Shown piece after piece: positions 33,301 to 44,967 of a DNA stretch of 64,000 nucleotides. The translations under genes were made by a program, and so were the position numbers. The stretch's first letter is position 1. Every line of letters starts with the position of its first letter. Source of the stretch: Asterochloris sp. CNOR1 (Eukaryota; Chlorophyta; Trebouxiophyceae; Trebouxiales; Trebouxiaceae); assembly GCA_963969365.1 (NCBI GenBank), contig OZ017755.1, forward strand, positions 2,542,001 to 2,606,000, read 5' to 3'. The notes under the pieces were generated by a model. That model searched no databases, was not told where the DNA came from, and saw nothing but the letters and a program-made list of their open reading frames with translations.

Positions 33301-36300
33301 GCAGCTGCTTCCTCACAGCGTGCTCTCTGCGACTTCTACAGGTCAGCAGTGAGAGTGCGAAGGAGGAGTTAGAGAGGGAGAGCCCAGCGGAGACTCATCA
33401 TAGAAGACAGCGCCAGAGCCTGAACAAGGGCCACACTGAAGTTGTGCCTGAGGTGGGTGCTTGGCCCAAGTGTGTGTCTGCTAAGTACACGGCCAACACG
33501 TTCCACGAGGCCCTCTGCTGGGGGCGCTTTGCTCGGGGATCCAGCAATGTCCTCTGTGCTGCCAGCCAGCTGCTCCTGGCCGGCTGTCAGCCTGCACTGT
33601 GTCCCAGCCTGCTGCTCCCTATTGCAAAGCAGATCCCTGTTGCCAAGATACCCAGGTTCTTGATCCCGCTCACGTGGAGAGCGCGGACCCCGCCCTCCTT
33701 GCCCTCAGCCACGTGATTCAACATGTCATGCCATGCCTGTACACAAGGAGACAGCCTGCATTGCTCTGGTGCCCAACAGGTGCATGAGCTACGGCCTGAG
33801 ATGCTGGCGGATGCCAGGGCGCGCCTGGTGTCCGGCCTGAAGCGCTACTTCCATCAGAAGCGCATCGAGGGCCTCCTCTCCAGCACTGTGAGTGCAGTCA
33901 TGCTGACTGCTGCAAGTGGCACCATGCACACCTTGACGTGAATGATGTCAACCTGCTTGTGCCAAGCAATGCCTACATTGAGGTGCTGCCAGCTGAGCAG
34001 GGTGCCTCGCTGGCAAGTTTTTCAAGGGGCTGCAGGGCTTCTGCTGTGTGGTGCTCTCGCGCTGCTGGGAGGACAGTCACAGGTCACTGCACTGCCTGCT
34101 GCCTGCCTGGGCCTCGCTCTACACATAGAGAAAGTTTGCTGAAGGTGCAATCTACTGCTTGCTGCAGGGCATGCGCGTGCTGGACAATGCTTGTGATGTC
34201 AGCATTGACAATGCAGAGGAGCCTTTGGCATTGTGGGAGATCCTTGAAAAGTGAGCGCCTGGCATGCTGTGGCGCCATGGCTATTTAGGTTGCATAGCTT
34301 TAATCAACGTGAGGCGTTGGGCTCCCCTATTGATGCAACGAGCGGCAGCGATCTTAGCAGCCTGGGCACGTCAAGGCTTTTTATGGGGTTTTTGGACTGC
34401 CTTGACAGGTGCCTCTGCCACCTCTGGGCATGCCTGTGTCTTTGCAGCACTGCTGGCTGCACGAGGTTCAGCTGCTGCCTTCCATGGGTGTTGCATGGAT
34501 CTGCAGCACTGCTGCCTGCACAAAGCCATGCTGCTGCTTACTTCACAGCTTGATGGACTGCAGGGATTGTGGCAACACCATCTGGGTACGTGCGGTTGCC
34601 AGGGTGGTCTTCTGGCTGCGCAAGGTGGGGTGCCAGGATGCTCCTCATCTGCCTGCGTGCCTTCAATGTTAAGCATCTCCAAGCTGCAGGCAGGAGCCTT
34701 TCAGTCACCCAGTCACTGCCGCCTCACGTCAATGCTCAATCTACGTTGGCAGCAGCAATTGTGTGCACGTGGCCACACGCCAGGGACTTGACTGGCCTGA
34801 GCTTTGTGTCCACTTTGGAGAAGCTTCCTGCAGTGTGCTTGTGCTTTGACTCCACTTGTGACAAGCTTTTTCCCACAGCCTATTGGCCTTCATGCTCTGC
34901 ACTTCAGGATGCATAAATGCCATGTCGTTGGGGCTGCATCAGCCCACCGTACAGAGGCATGCTTCGGTGAAGCTGCTTGCGTCAGGTGACTCAGAGACGT
35001 TCCACTGCTGCGCAACGTACAGAGCCATAGTTCTGTGAAGTTGCTTGCATCAGGTGACTCAGAGACGCTCCACTGCTGCAGATGAATGTTGGGGTGCGGA
35101 AGCACACAGCCAAGACTAACTTTGACTGCACGCGGGAGCTGCTGCACTGGCCCCTGCGCAAGATTGCCCGTCTTGGGCAGGGCTTCCTCAGCAAGACGCT
35201 GCTGGTCACCTGCGAGGTGGCAATGGAGTACATGCTCAGCCTGACATACTCCCCCCAGGTATGCCCTGCAAGGCATCACTCAAGCTCATTGCCGTGGCAT
35301 TGTCAAAGGGTGGTGTCTCAAGATGGGTCGTGCTGCGGGGGTCTGATGTAGCTGCTGGCAAGGCCCAAGGCTGCCTGCAGCAAGACTTGGGCAGCGCGGA
35401 GCACCTTGAGTTTCAGTGTGGCTGCTGGGTGCTATCCTGTACTCACGTGTTGCATTCCCCAATGCAGGCGCTGTGGCTGCGGCACCATGAGGTCTCGGAC
35501 ACCCTGCTGGCCGAGATCAGGCAGGAGACCAGCAAGGTGAGCATGCCTTCAGACCGCATGGGAAAGGATTACATTGAGCAGTCATGGCTGATGCTTGACT
35601 CTGCTTTTTAACAGCCTTTCATCAAAGGGCAAAGCCGCTGACAATACAGCCCATGAGTAACGAGCCTGCCCAGCTGCTGAGCTGGTTTCTGACTGCCCAA
35701 GAGACTTCTGTACCACAATACTATGGTCTTCCGCAGGCATGGCCGCAACTCCTGCTTGAGCACAGATCCACCCTCTGCAGCCTGCAGCCCTCGATGTGTT
35801 TTGCGCAGGCAGGAGTGCTGCAGAGTCCTGGCCAAAGTGCTGCCCAACTTGCTGCCTTCTCCTCTCCTCATATACTAAACTCCAACCCCCCACCCCCTCC
35901 CCAAAGTGCCTGTAGTGTCAATGGTGGACCTTACTTTCTGCGGCTCTGGCCGCCGTTCAGGCTGCCAAGCCCGGCTTAGTGCCCAAGGGCTGTAGTTGGC
36001 GCGTCCTAGGGGTCTGCCTCCTTCACAAACAACAAACCCCAAGTTGCCCCTCCCACCCTGCTCTGCAGGTGTGGCAGTTCATTGTAGAGCGCGAGATTGA
36101 GTCATCTGAGCGCTTCAGGGCAATCCAGAGCTACCGTGCAGCCATGGCTGTCCTGCAGCAGCAGATGCACTATGTCGAGAAGATGCGTGACTCAGGCATG
36201 CTGGACGAGATCGAGGAAGCCCAGATGATGAAGTGAGCTTGGTGCAAGCGGTTTGACTGGGTCTGCTTTCTGTGGGGGGCCTAAGTCTGGAGATTGATGA

Positions 36301-39300
36301 AGTGGGTGCAGCTGCACACTTATGAGCTGCAGTCCGTTTCACATCACTGTTGTCTGACCTTGTTGTGCAGCTGGAGGCTAAGGATCAGCCTCTGCTTGAG
36401 CACGTAATTTTGCTGGCCACTGCATTGTAGGTCATGGCGGCATGCGCCTGTCTTTCTTGGCAACCCATTTCCTCTGGCAGGGCCACTTCGGTCCAGTGCT
36501 GCCTGGGCTCCAAGGTGCCAAGTGCAGCATCTCTGCAATATGTGGTCCGTGCAGGCCATTGGAGAAGAGGGAGCGCAACTTGCACCACACGGGCCCGAAT
36601 TGGTCTGCCCCCACCATCACAGAGGTGCTTGGGAACCTCCCCTTCCTGCGCCAGGCACCACGCAACATGCTGGAGGTGGGTTGGGACAGGCCTTGACTGG
36701 TTCAAGCTTGGCGACATAGGAGGAATGTGCTCTGCATGCACTGCCCTTTATGCGTCAGCTTGCAGCGCGGTGGGAGCTGGGCTATTGAACGCTGTGTGGT
36801 GTCACCAGGCCCAGTACAAGGCATCTTGCTAGGTACACATGAGAGAGGCTGCGGATTCCTACAGCCTGCGTTCTGCCTGCTGCACCAGCAAGCACTGAAG
36901 GTTTTTAGTTCTATTTTGGGCGGTCTGGAGCTTGCCACTTGGCAGTATCCAATCTCAGCATAATCAGTCTGCAGGCTCTGACAGCCTGTGGACGCCAGAG
37001 TCCTCTGCCACACAGCAGCTAACCTGTCAGTGGTGTGCAGCAATGCTACGGTCCCGCCTGCTCAATCAGTCCTATCTGCCCCTGCAGGTCTTCCTCAACT
37101 ACGGGCGCCTCCAGATGCACGGCAGCGCAGAGATCGTGCAGGACATGCGCCCAGGCAATGGAGTCCTGGTGGTGATCAATGGCATCGTGCGCGTGGCCAT
37201 TGAGGACCCAGATGGCACCCCTCACGACTACTTCCTGGGCTCAGGCAAGCTTCAGGCCAGCTGTGTCAACCGGTGTACCGGTGGTGATGTGATGCCATTT
37301 TGCTGTTGGTGTCAGACAGGGCTGCTTGTTATAGCGAGGCAGTTGGCTGACATTGTGTTAGTTTTGGGACCGGGTCAACCCCTGGGCTTTGTGGCACTTC
37401 TTGTGGGAAGCTTGCAATGTGGCAGGGATGGAGGAGCAGAAGTCAGCATGCAGAGCTGCCCGCTCCCACCCTGCAGCTTTGATCAGCCAAGGGTAAGCTT
37501 CTTCTCCCTGCAGACAGCAGCACTGTCCTGCTGCCGTGCACCCAGTTCATCAATCTCGACAACAATTCTGACTTTCCTTGACGCCTGCCATCCCCTCACC
37601 AGTGCAGGCTGCGTGCACACAGCTGCTGCTTGCTGTGGAGACCCTGATGTTTGTCATCTTGCCTCTGCAGGGGGCGCCTATGGCCTGTACGTGGCCCTGA
37701 CGGGGGAGACCCTTCCTGGTGGAGGCACAGCCATTGCAGAGGGCAATGCTTTGGGCAAGGGCCCTGTCGTGTTTCATTTCTCCCAGGCAGGCATCCAGTT
37801 TATCAGGGATCGTGCAGCAGGTGGGAAATGCGTGGCATGATCCAACTCAGCAGCATCACATGAACACTGCAAGGCCGTTCAGATGCTGCCATCCATTGGG
37901 GAAAGCCAAGCGTGCAACATTCAGGCTGCCTTACAGTCCTGTCCTGCATCCTGTGGCTGAACTGGCTGCCACTTGCCATGTTTCCCCAAGTCAAGCCTTC
38001 AGGAGACCTGTGTTTGGCAGGCTCACTGTCTTTCCATTTGCAGTCTGCTGTGGTCTGAATTGCCCTGGGCGTGACTCGAGAGACTAGATGTTGAACAGGC
38101 AGCTGCTCTGCACAGCAACGTGCGGCAGCTGCTCTGCATCAGCTTGCGGACCCATCACAGGCTCTGCCTGCTTTGTTTTGCTGTAAGTTGCTTTGCTGCA
38201 CCTTGCAGCCCGTCATTGAGGACTGCTCTTGCTCGCTGGAAGCGCCCAGCCTGCCTTCAAGCCATATTGACACCTCAGTCCATCTGAATGTGCCTGCCAA
38301 TGCCTGCAGACGGCAACCCAGCCTTCATTCAGGTGGAGCTCGACCTCTTCCGCATGGCTGCCCTGTACGTGATGGAACGCACCAAGCAGACCCTGCTGGC
38401 CGAGCTGGCAGCCCTGCTGCAGCAGCAGGACGCAGAGGCGGGCAAGGGAGGCTCTGAGCAGCAGGGCTCCATGGAGCGGGTGCCGTCCAGGGGCAAGGCG
38501 CTGGGTGGTGGGACCAGAGGGCCCTCGCGCCTGCAGTCCAGCGCCAGCAGGGAGGATCGGGTACGGGAGAGCAAGCCACAGGTGAACGCACGTCATGCTC
38601 TCAAGGAACTGGTTTTCATGTTTGAGGCCGGCGAGTGGCAGGTGCGGGCTGGAGGCCCCTCGCGTCTGCAGTCGAGCTTCGGCAGGGAGTATCGAGGAGG
38701 GGAGGGTAAGCTGCAGGTGTAATGCCTTGGAGACGGCAGCCAGTGGCAGCTACCTGCAATAGGGGGAGTTGGGCGCTGTGGCAGGGATGGTCCTCAGCTT
38801 TTGGGAATCAGTGCTGTGGCAGCCAAGAGTGCCAAGAGGGTGTGCAACACCTGTCTGAGTGGTTTTGTCTGCCAGTGAGGCTTTTCAGACCTGCAGTCCA
38901 GCGCCAGCAGAGAGTTTGGGAGGATGAGGGCAGAACTGATCTATCTGCCCCTCCCAGACGAGGCCTGCCTGTGCTGGCTCTGGTCAGCAGAGCTGCCACT
39001 GGTCACCCTTCCTCCCTGCAGGTGGCTGCGGCCCCGCTGCAGCAGATGTCCGGCGATCCCGCGCCCACCACCCCGGGCGAGATCGAGCTGCAGGAGATGC
39101 CGGATGCGCAGGATGAGGCCGATCAGTCCAGCAGGGGCGCCTCCCGTCACAGCAGTTCGGCCGAGCTCATGCAGGGGCGCTTGAACGAGGATGGCTTCCC
39201 AGGTGGGTTCTGCCACACAGGCGCAGATTTGGTAGCTGTGTTGAAGGAGCAGCAGCACTGCGTAGGATTTAGGGCTTGCATAGGGTGCGATGTGTCCTGT

Positions 39301-42300
39301 CACAGCAGCCCAGCCACATTCGTTCACAGGCGCTTCACAGGGAACGGCTTCCCAGGAAGGGTGCTGGATCTGCAGTCTAGCTTGAATGGCAGCAAGAGGA
39401 CGCCAGTGCAACAGAGGCAGGCGCCTCCAGCCCTTGTTGGCAGACAGCCAGCTGCCAGCTGGGTTTGCTGCCTGCCCTGGCAGGAGCCTGCTTCCCCACA
39501 ATTTGCATTGGGCAGCAGCATGATTACCCTGTCTTGGGTGAGACAGGTGCTTTGTAGCCAAAACTTGACCTGGCTTGCCAATGACTTGTCTGCACACCCT
39601 CAGCCGGTTCCTCTCGTCCAGCATCCATGGCAACGTGTGTGTGTGCCCGGCTGGAGAGACTGGCTGGGAGGTTCCTCACGTCCACGCCTGAGCCGGGCAC
39701 TGCCCTTGCTGTGCAGGGTAGCTTGCCGTGCAGGATAGCTTGCCATCCCCTTCGCTGGCACCCGCTGACGGTTCTTGCTCGGGTCCATGCAGAGGGAGCT
39801 TGGCACCTGCCCCTGAGCAGCACTTACTTGTAACCACCTGCTGGCACAGGCTAGCAGCCCCTACGTGGCTGCTTGCAGAGCATGCTCAGCTGCCCCACCT
39901 GAGTTGCGTGCAGGCCTGTGCCAGGCAAGGGAGCACTCCTATGCCCCACGTGCAGGAGCTAATGATGCCCGGGTGTTGTGTCTGCAGAAACCGCTCACCG
40001 CCCCCACATGAGCAGCTTCCAAGCCTCTACCCGACGGGAGAGCATGCGGCGGCGCAGCACTGACCTGTCGGATCTGTATGGCTCCCCTTCTGGCTATGAC
40101 ACCGACGGGTCCCACTTCACCGGGGAGGGGCAGCCGCGCCGCACCCACATACGTTCTGTCAGGTGACCAAAGTCCTGCAAGTCCTGCACAACAGCAGATG
40201 GCTGCTTCCCTGCATCCCATTCACTTGGCCTTTCTGCTCCTTTGAGCCACGTCTTGCTGAGAGTTGCTCTCGTGGGCGGTGGCTACCCTACAGGACTGCA
40301 AGGCTGCTCATGCCTCCCACAAGCTTGTGTTGGTAGCGACATCATGTCCCCATGGCTGCGCATATTGCCAGGTGTTCAGCACCTTTACAGGTGCTGCCTG
40401 CCTTTGGCAGTTGACTCTGCTGCCTGCCTTTGGCACTCAACTCTGCCTGCATTCCTGCTAGAGCGAGTGCCCTTTGCGACACTAACAAGGCAGCATGTTT
40501 GAGCACCACACTGCTGAGCTGTCTGCAGGCAAAGGGCGAATGACCTGTTCTCAGACCTGCAGCACGAGCTGACAGAGTCGCAGCTGCTTCAGCTGGCTCC
40601 GGGGCAGGAGTTCCGGCAGTTTTCCGCCGTCGTCATCATGCAGGGCGCCATGGTCCTACAGACGTATGCAACACCAGGTGGGCAGGGTTGGGCAGAGTCT
40701 GCAGGGCTGGGATGAGCTGCCTTTACTCATCATGCTGCACCTGTTTGTAACACCAGTGGGCAGGACTGGACAGGGCCTTGCAGGGCTGGGCTGTTTCTGA
40801 CCTCCACTGTCCTGCAATTGTATGCATGCAACACAGGCTGGGCAGGATTGGGTAGAGCCCAGCGGGGCTGCGTTGCCTGACAGTTGGGTGGTTCAGTGCC
40901 AAGCTGCTCGGTACATGTACTTTGTGTACCTGCGTTTAGAGTTGGTTGCTCCACAGCACAGCACTAGGCAGCTCGATGCATCCATGCTGTGACCTGGCTC
41001 TGAAGTTCATCGCTTCACAGCAGCGCACTGAGACGCTTTGTGCATACATGCTTGGACCTGCCTCTGGAGACGGTTGCCCCCAAGCAGAGCACACCTTGTT
41101 GCCATGCGAGCAGGGCACACATGCCTCACTGTGCACAGGCTCTGCGCTGCTGCTTTCGGCTCAGCCAGTGCAAATGCCAATTCAACTTCTGCTTCCTGAT
41201 GCTTTGAGTTGCCTGTGTCCTCCGAACTACCACCTGCCTGCTGGGTCTGCAGCCTCTCATTACTGGGCAACCAACCGCATCATGTACTTGAGGTTGTGAC
41301 CCCCTCTTTTTGGTGCAGCCCCAATTGCTTTCCCCATGCAGGTGTCTCCCCGGAGCCTGTCGTGTACAAGGCCCCGTATGTGCTGCCCTGGCTGGATAGT
41401 AGCAATGACAACCCAGAGGCAGGCGTTCCCTTTGAGGCTGGCAAAACCGGTGAGAGCAACTGCCACAGCTGACACTTGGCCACTCAAGCACTGTGCTGCA
41501 CTGTGCAAGCAGGCAACTGGCAGCTAGCTGGCAGACGACCTCGTTTGGGGCAGTCACCATGAGGGATAATGGCTTATGACATGCCCTGATATGGGTGTCC
41601 TGGCCCGCCCTGCACCTTTAGCCGGTGGCCTGCCAGAAGCCTTTCCCCACGTCGAGCTGCAGCTGCACAGCTGATCATGACAACAAGGCCTGGTGCTGAT
41701 ACAACTGCATGCATGCTGAACAGAGCTGCAGTTGAGTTCAATGAGGCTGCCTCCTTTGTGGCTGCTTGGCTGTATGCCAGCCGGCCTGCCTGACCTCTCA
41801 TGGTCCCATCCGCTTCACAGTTTGTCTGTGCCCTACTGGCTCCGTCAGCCTATGCAGTGGCGCGCTTGTGGCCTGGTTCGGTGGCAGCCTGGCCAAGCAT
41901 CAGTCGGCAAATGCAGGAAGAGCTCTGCTCTGATTGAGCAACACTCCTGATTGCACATGCGCCCTGGGTGCCTGTGCAACCGCCGCGCTCAACCCCTGCC
42001 CCATCGACGATAGGCCCAGCAACATGTCAACAGCACTCCTCACTCTTGACCCTTCTGACCGCCACTGCAGGTGCCATGCACATTGCCTGCCCCTACGACA
42101 GCATGGCCAACTTGCTGTTGCTGTCAACAGAAGCCAACAGAACACACTGACGGTGGCTCCCTGGCTGCCCCCTGCAGGCGCCGTGCTCATCGCCTGCCCC
42201 CACGACAGCCTGGCCGAGTACTTCCTGCACAGCCAGCGGTCCGGGCCAGCCCCTAAGGAGTCGCCCGACGGCTCCTCGGAAACCATGTTCCAGCGCCTGA

Positions 42301-42593
42301 GCAAGAAATCTTCGGGGTCCTTGCTGACGAAGCCCAGCTCCTTCCTCCCCGGGCGCCTGGGCCGCTCCAGCAAGGACCCCGCAGGGCAGGACAGGAGGCA
42401 CAGGAAGCGGCGGGCGCCCTGGGCCCCGCTGAAGATCCTTGTGAGCAGCGACACTGCGGAGATCTCAGCGCCCTACAACCAGCCTGAGGCGGCGGAGGTG
42501 CTGAATCTGGACAGGCAGGGCAGCCGCCCTCGCCCCTCCGGCCAGCTGCGGCGCTCAGGCACTTTCACAGATCGGAAAAGCCTCCAGAAATGA
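21388..42593 (+). CDS. SOS1: SOS1/NHX7-like Na+/H+ antiporter with cyclic-nucleotide-binding-like C-terminal region
   Basis: Predicted plasma-membrane Na+/H+ exchanger (CPA1). The start ATG at 21388 has A at -3. Exons 21388-21475, 21555-21587 and 21682-21771 join in phase into a short leader and TM1 (YDAIVFAGIAVVIG). TM exons follow at 22397-22560, 22960-23143 (STDAVAIVATMKS), 23454-23636 (EGESLLNDASS), 23961-24116, 24327-24501, 25052-25164, 25407-25573 (GLAGLRGSICLILA) and 26033-26141. The cytoplasmic part includes a Ser-rich linker (27-33 kb), the SOS1-like KRYFHQKRIEGLL exon (33781-33888), coiled helices (36069-36234), a cyclic-nucleotide-binding-like fold (37089-37244 and 37671-37821) and further such segments near 38311, 40529 and 42178. 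The stop is at 42591-42593. About 35 introns; the total exceeds 1,200 residues. The linker exons are less certain than the membrane part. Confidence 0.85.
24289..24297. repeat. Short poly-G run in an antiporter intron
   Basis: A homopolymer of about 9-10 G; simple sequence within an intron, prone to sequencing error. Confidence 0.9.
25934..25962. repeat. TTGCTG hexamer repeat in an antiporter intron
   Basis: About five tandem copies of a TTGCTG-type unit upstream of the exon at 26033. Confidence 0.9.
30300..31360 (+). repeat. Two ladders of exon-edge copies in the antiporter linker region
   Basis: The exon end encoding SSLPSQQ (about 30325, donor GTGAGA) is copied near 30405-30430, 30603 and 30701-30725 as CCAGCTC..CC..GCCAGCAGG-like blocks; one copy keeps a GTAAGT donor. 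From 31088 to 31345 a CTCATG..GTGGTCCCCT(C/T)GATGCAG-GGGTGCC-like acceptor block appears about four times (near 31110, 31215, 31272 and 31337). Confidence 0.65.
42071..42250 (+). repeat. Nearly intact exon-start copy 107 bp before the last antiporter exon
   Basis: The last exon starts at 42178 after CCTGCAG and reads AVLIACPHDSLAE. At 42071, after ACTGCAG, the same frame reads AMHIACPYDSMAN. The copy keeps the acceptor and the reading frame; most differences are single bases. Confidence 0.85.
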
Positions 42594-43340
42594 GGGCCTG
42601 TGATCAGCCTTCAGGCAAGAGAGCCTGGCTGAAACAGACACGACGGGGCAACCCTGAGACGCGAGACGGCCGGCCATTGCTTTCAAAGGCTTACTCACAG
42701 GTCAAGCTTGCCAGCCTGCAGCATCGTGAGGGCCTCTTGATGAGCTTGCATGCAAACTCCCAAACTGACCCCCTTTCTGCTCATGCCCTGCGTCGCATAT
42801 TTCATCCCATGCGTCGCATTGCAATACATCCTTTCTGCAGTGGTACTGGTCCACAAGGCCTGACCATTCTTTTTGAAGTCACAGTCTGGGAACGCTCAGT
42901 GCAGTCCTTTGCTGGCCCCTGCCCTTCCCCATTCCCGCAGTGTCCTTCAGGTGGCTTTCTGCCACATGGCTATACCTTAAGCCCCAGCATTCAGTCAGCC
43001 AAGACACGTCTTTTGCATCAGCCCTAGCCAGACATGCACATCTGTCTTGAGCCAAGCATTCACATGGTACTGTAAGCCTTTTGAAACGTGATTCCAATCG
43101 TGAAAGAGACACATCAAAGACGTTATTCACTCTACATGTCTGAATCAAAAACACAACACTTGTTGGTCAACTGCTGCTGTCCCAACCTGCCACAAACCTT
43201 GCCGACCCCAACATGGCAGTCCAGGCTGCCAGCACACCAGCAGTGCCTCTTGCTTGGCCCGCTGTGCATCCTGGCAAGCTGTGCTGGCACCAGTCACCAC
43301 TTATATGCAACAAGTAAAGCATGATCCGCAGGCTGTTGTG
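42594..43340. other. Spacer between convergent antiporter and PLAC8 genes
   Basis: This holds the 3' UTRs. There is one TGTAA on the plus strand at 43071-43075, 478 bases after the antiporter stop. No coding sequence was seen. Confidence 0.5.
43071..43075 (+). terminator. Possible TGTAA poly(A) signal for the antiporter gene
   Basis: It is the first TGTAA found after the stop, but a long way from it; weak support. Confidence 0.25.
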
Positions 43341-44967
43341 CTAGACCAAGGAGAAGTGTTGCTCATGCTCTTCATCTGGGCCCAGAGACGCTGGCTTTGT
43401 CATTTCAACTGTCCGGTCACCTCCCCCGCTGGCAGTGATCTGCTGCACTGGGGGAGCATCAAGCTTTGTCCTGGCTTCTGTGCCACCATTATCTGCTCTG
43501 GATTTCGCCTGCTTGCCTTGCAGCTCTGGTGGTGGCATGTAGTCTCCAAGTGGGCGGCCCTGCATGGATCAGCACTGCATAGATTGCAGCGTCAAGCAGC
43601 TGCCAGCGCCATGTGATGCAAGACTCAGTGCTGCGCTGTGTGTTTGTTCAATGCAGGAAGCAGGGCGGCGTGCATTGCACAAGCGCCAGAATCATGTGAT
43701 AAAGGACACTTCACATGATGCAGGATGCAGGGCTCTGTGCGCTAATGGAGTTGGCAGCCAGCACAACCCCTCACACAGCATGCCATGCTGTTGCTTGAGC
43801 AGACGCAGTGGCAAACCTGACTGCATCAGGGCAGCATCCCAGAAGGCTGATGTGAAGCAGCTGCCATGGAAACGTAAAAGGCACTAGCGCAGGTTAGATA
43901 GCAAAGCTTGTCCTGTCTGGTGCCCAGAATGCTAGTCTCGCTGAGTCCCTGCTGCAAGCGAGGTTTGGGCGAGCACCTGGGTGGGTGCCGCACGCCTCAA
44001 GCATGGCGCCAGCAGCCACCAGGGATCGCATGACACAGAGGCTCTGTCTGCAACAAGATGTCTAGCAGCCAGCCCCTGCAGGCTGAACGCCTGCCTCAGC
44101 GCATGGCTACAGTGCCGCTTAGCCTCTGAGACGTGGTGTGCAGCGTACATATCACCTTGAGCTTCTTGCCCTCCCAGTGCAAGACAAGGGGAGTGCATGT
44201 GTTCTCACCTTGCGTTCTCCCTTCTCAACTGGCAGAGGGAGAGACGCTAGTGCCTCACCTTCAGCTCCTTGCTTTCCTGGCAGCAGGCACACCAGCAGCA
44301 GACTGTGTACACCAGCCAGTCTGGCAGGCACCCGCGCCGGATGTTGTACTTGCGGCGGATCTCCTTTCGGAGCTTCCCGCCATTGCCTGCAAGCCGGTGC
44401 AGAAGTCAGCTTGTGCTGACGCAGCTGCCTGGCCGCAGGACATGCAGGCAGGGTGGCCATGAGCTCATATGTCAAGGACAACAGCAGCATGGGCCAGAAC
44501 AGGTGATTCTAGGCAGGACCACGTTAACTCACATGGAAGGAAACATGGGCAGCAGATTGCTCCTGCAGGCGGCACACAGCAAATGTTGAGGCCATGATGC
44601 GCAGACAGTAAGGAGATCAGCTGCAGCGAGGCAGCAGAGGGATCTGTTGCCGTCAGGGAAGGGGCCAGCAGAGGGACCTGCTTCAGTTGGTCAATACTTA
44701 CCACAGCAGCAAGGCCCGCAGCAGCCTGTCTGCGAGAAGTTGTGGTGGTTGTCTCCATATAGGAGGCAGGGAAAGCACCAGCCCTCCAGGCCTGCGCACC
44801 CACGTATGGTTTCATGAGCCAAGAGCGACATTGTTGTTGAAGAAACCTTGAGTGGCCATTGGCAGCTGTGCTGACATATGAGCAGGAAGCAGCTCACAGA
44901 CTAGCCAGCTCTCAAATCCGGTGAAACAGTTGCAAAGGCTGTGGCGCCACTGCTCCTTTGACGCCAT
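43341..44967 (-). CDS. PLAC8-family Cys-rich membrane protein, complete
   Basis: Five exons assemble with exact phase to 178 residues: 44898-44967, 44702-44791, 44533-44562, 44259-44386 and 43341-43559. The start is MASKEQWRHSLCNCF, with a good ATG context (A at -3, G at +4). PLAC8 hallmarks are the opening W..SLC.CF, the Cys/Pro-rich core (GWCFPCLLYGDN; GCCGPCCCG; ICCPCFLPC), the R.KYNI segment and the final CCWCACCQESKEL. Two hydrophobic Cys-rich stretches flank the core. Plant and algal members are implicated in cell-number control and in cadmium, zinc or calcium handling; the substrate here is unknown. The last exon adds a hydrophilic, probably disordered tail (GRPLGDYMPPPE). The third exon is only 30 bases yet encodes family-typical residues. 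A further small exon in the 700-base last intron cannot be excluded. Confidence 0.85.

Noticed and set aside
38722-39738. Plus-strand open frame of 338 codons
   Set aside because: It reads through introns; only 39023-39202 shows coding character and proper splice borders.
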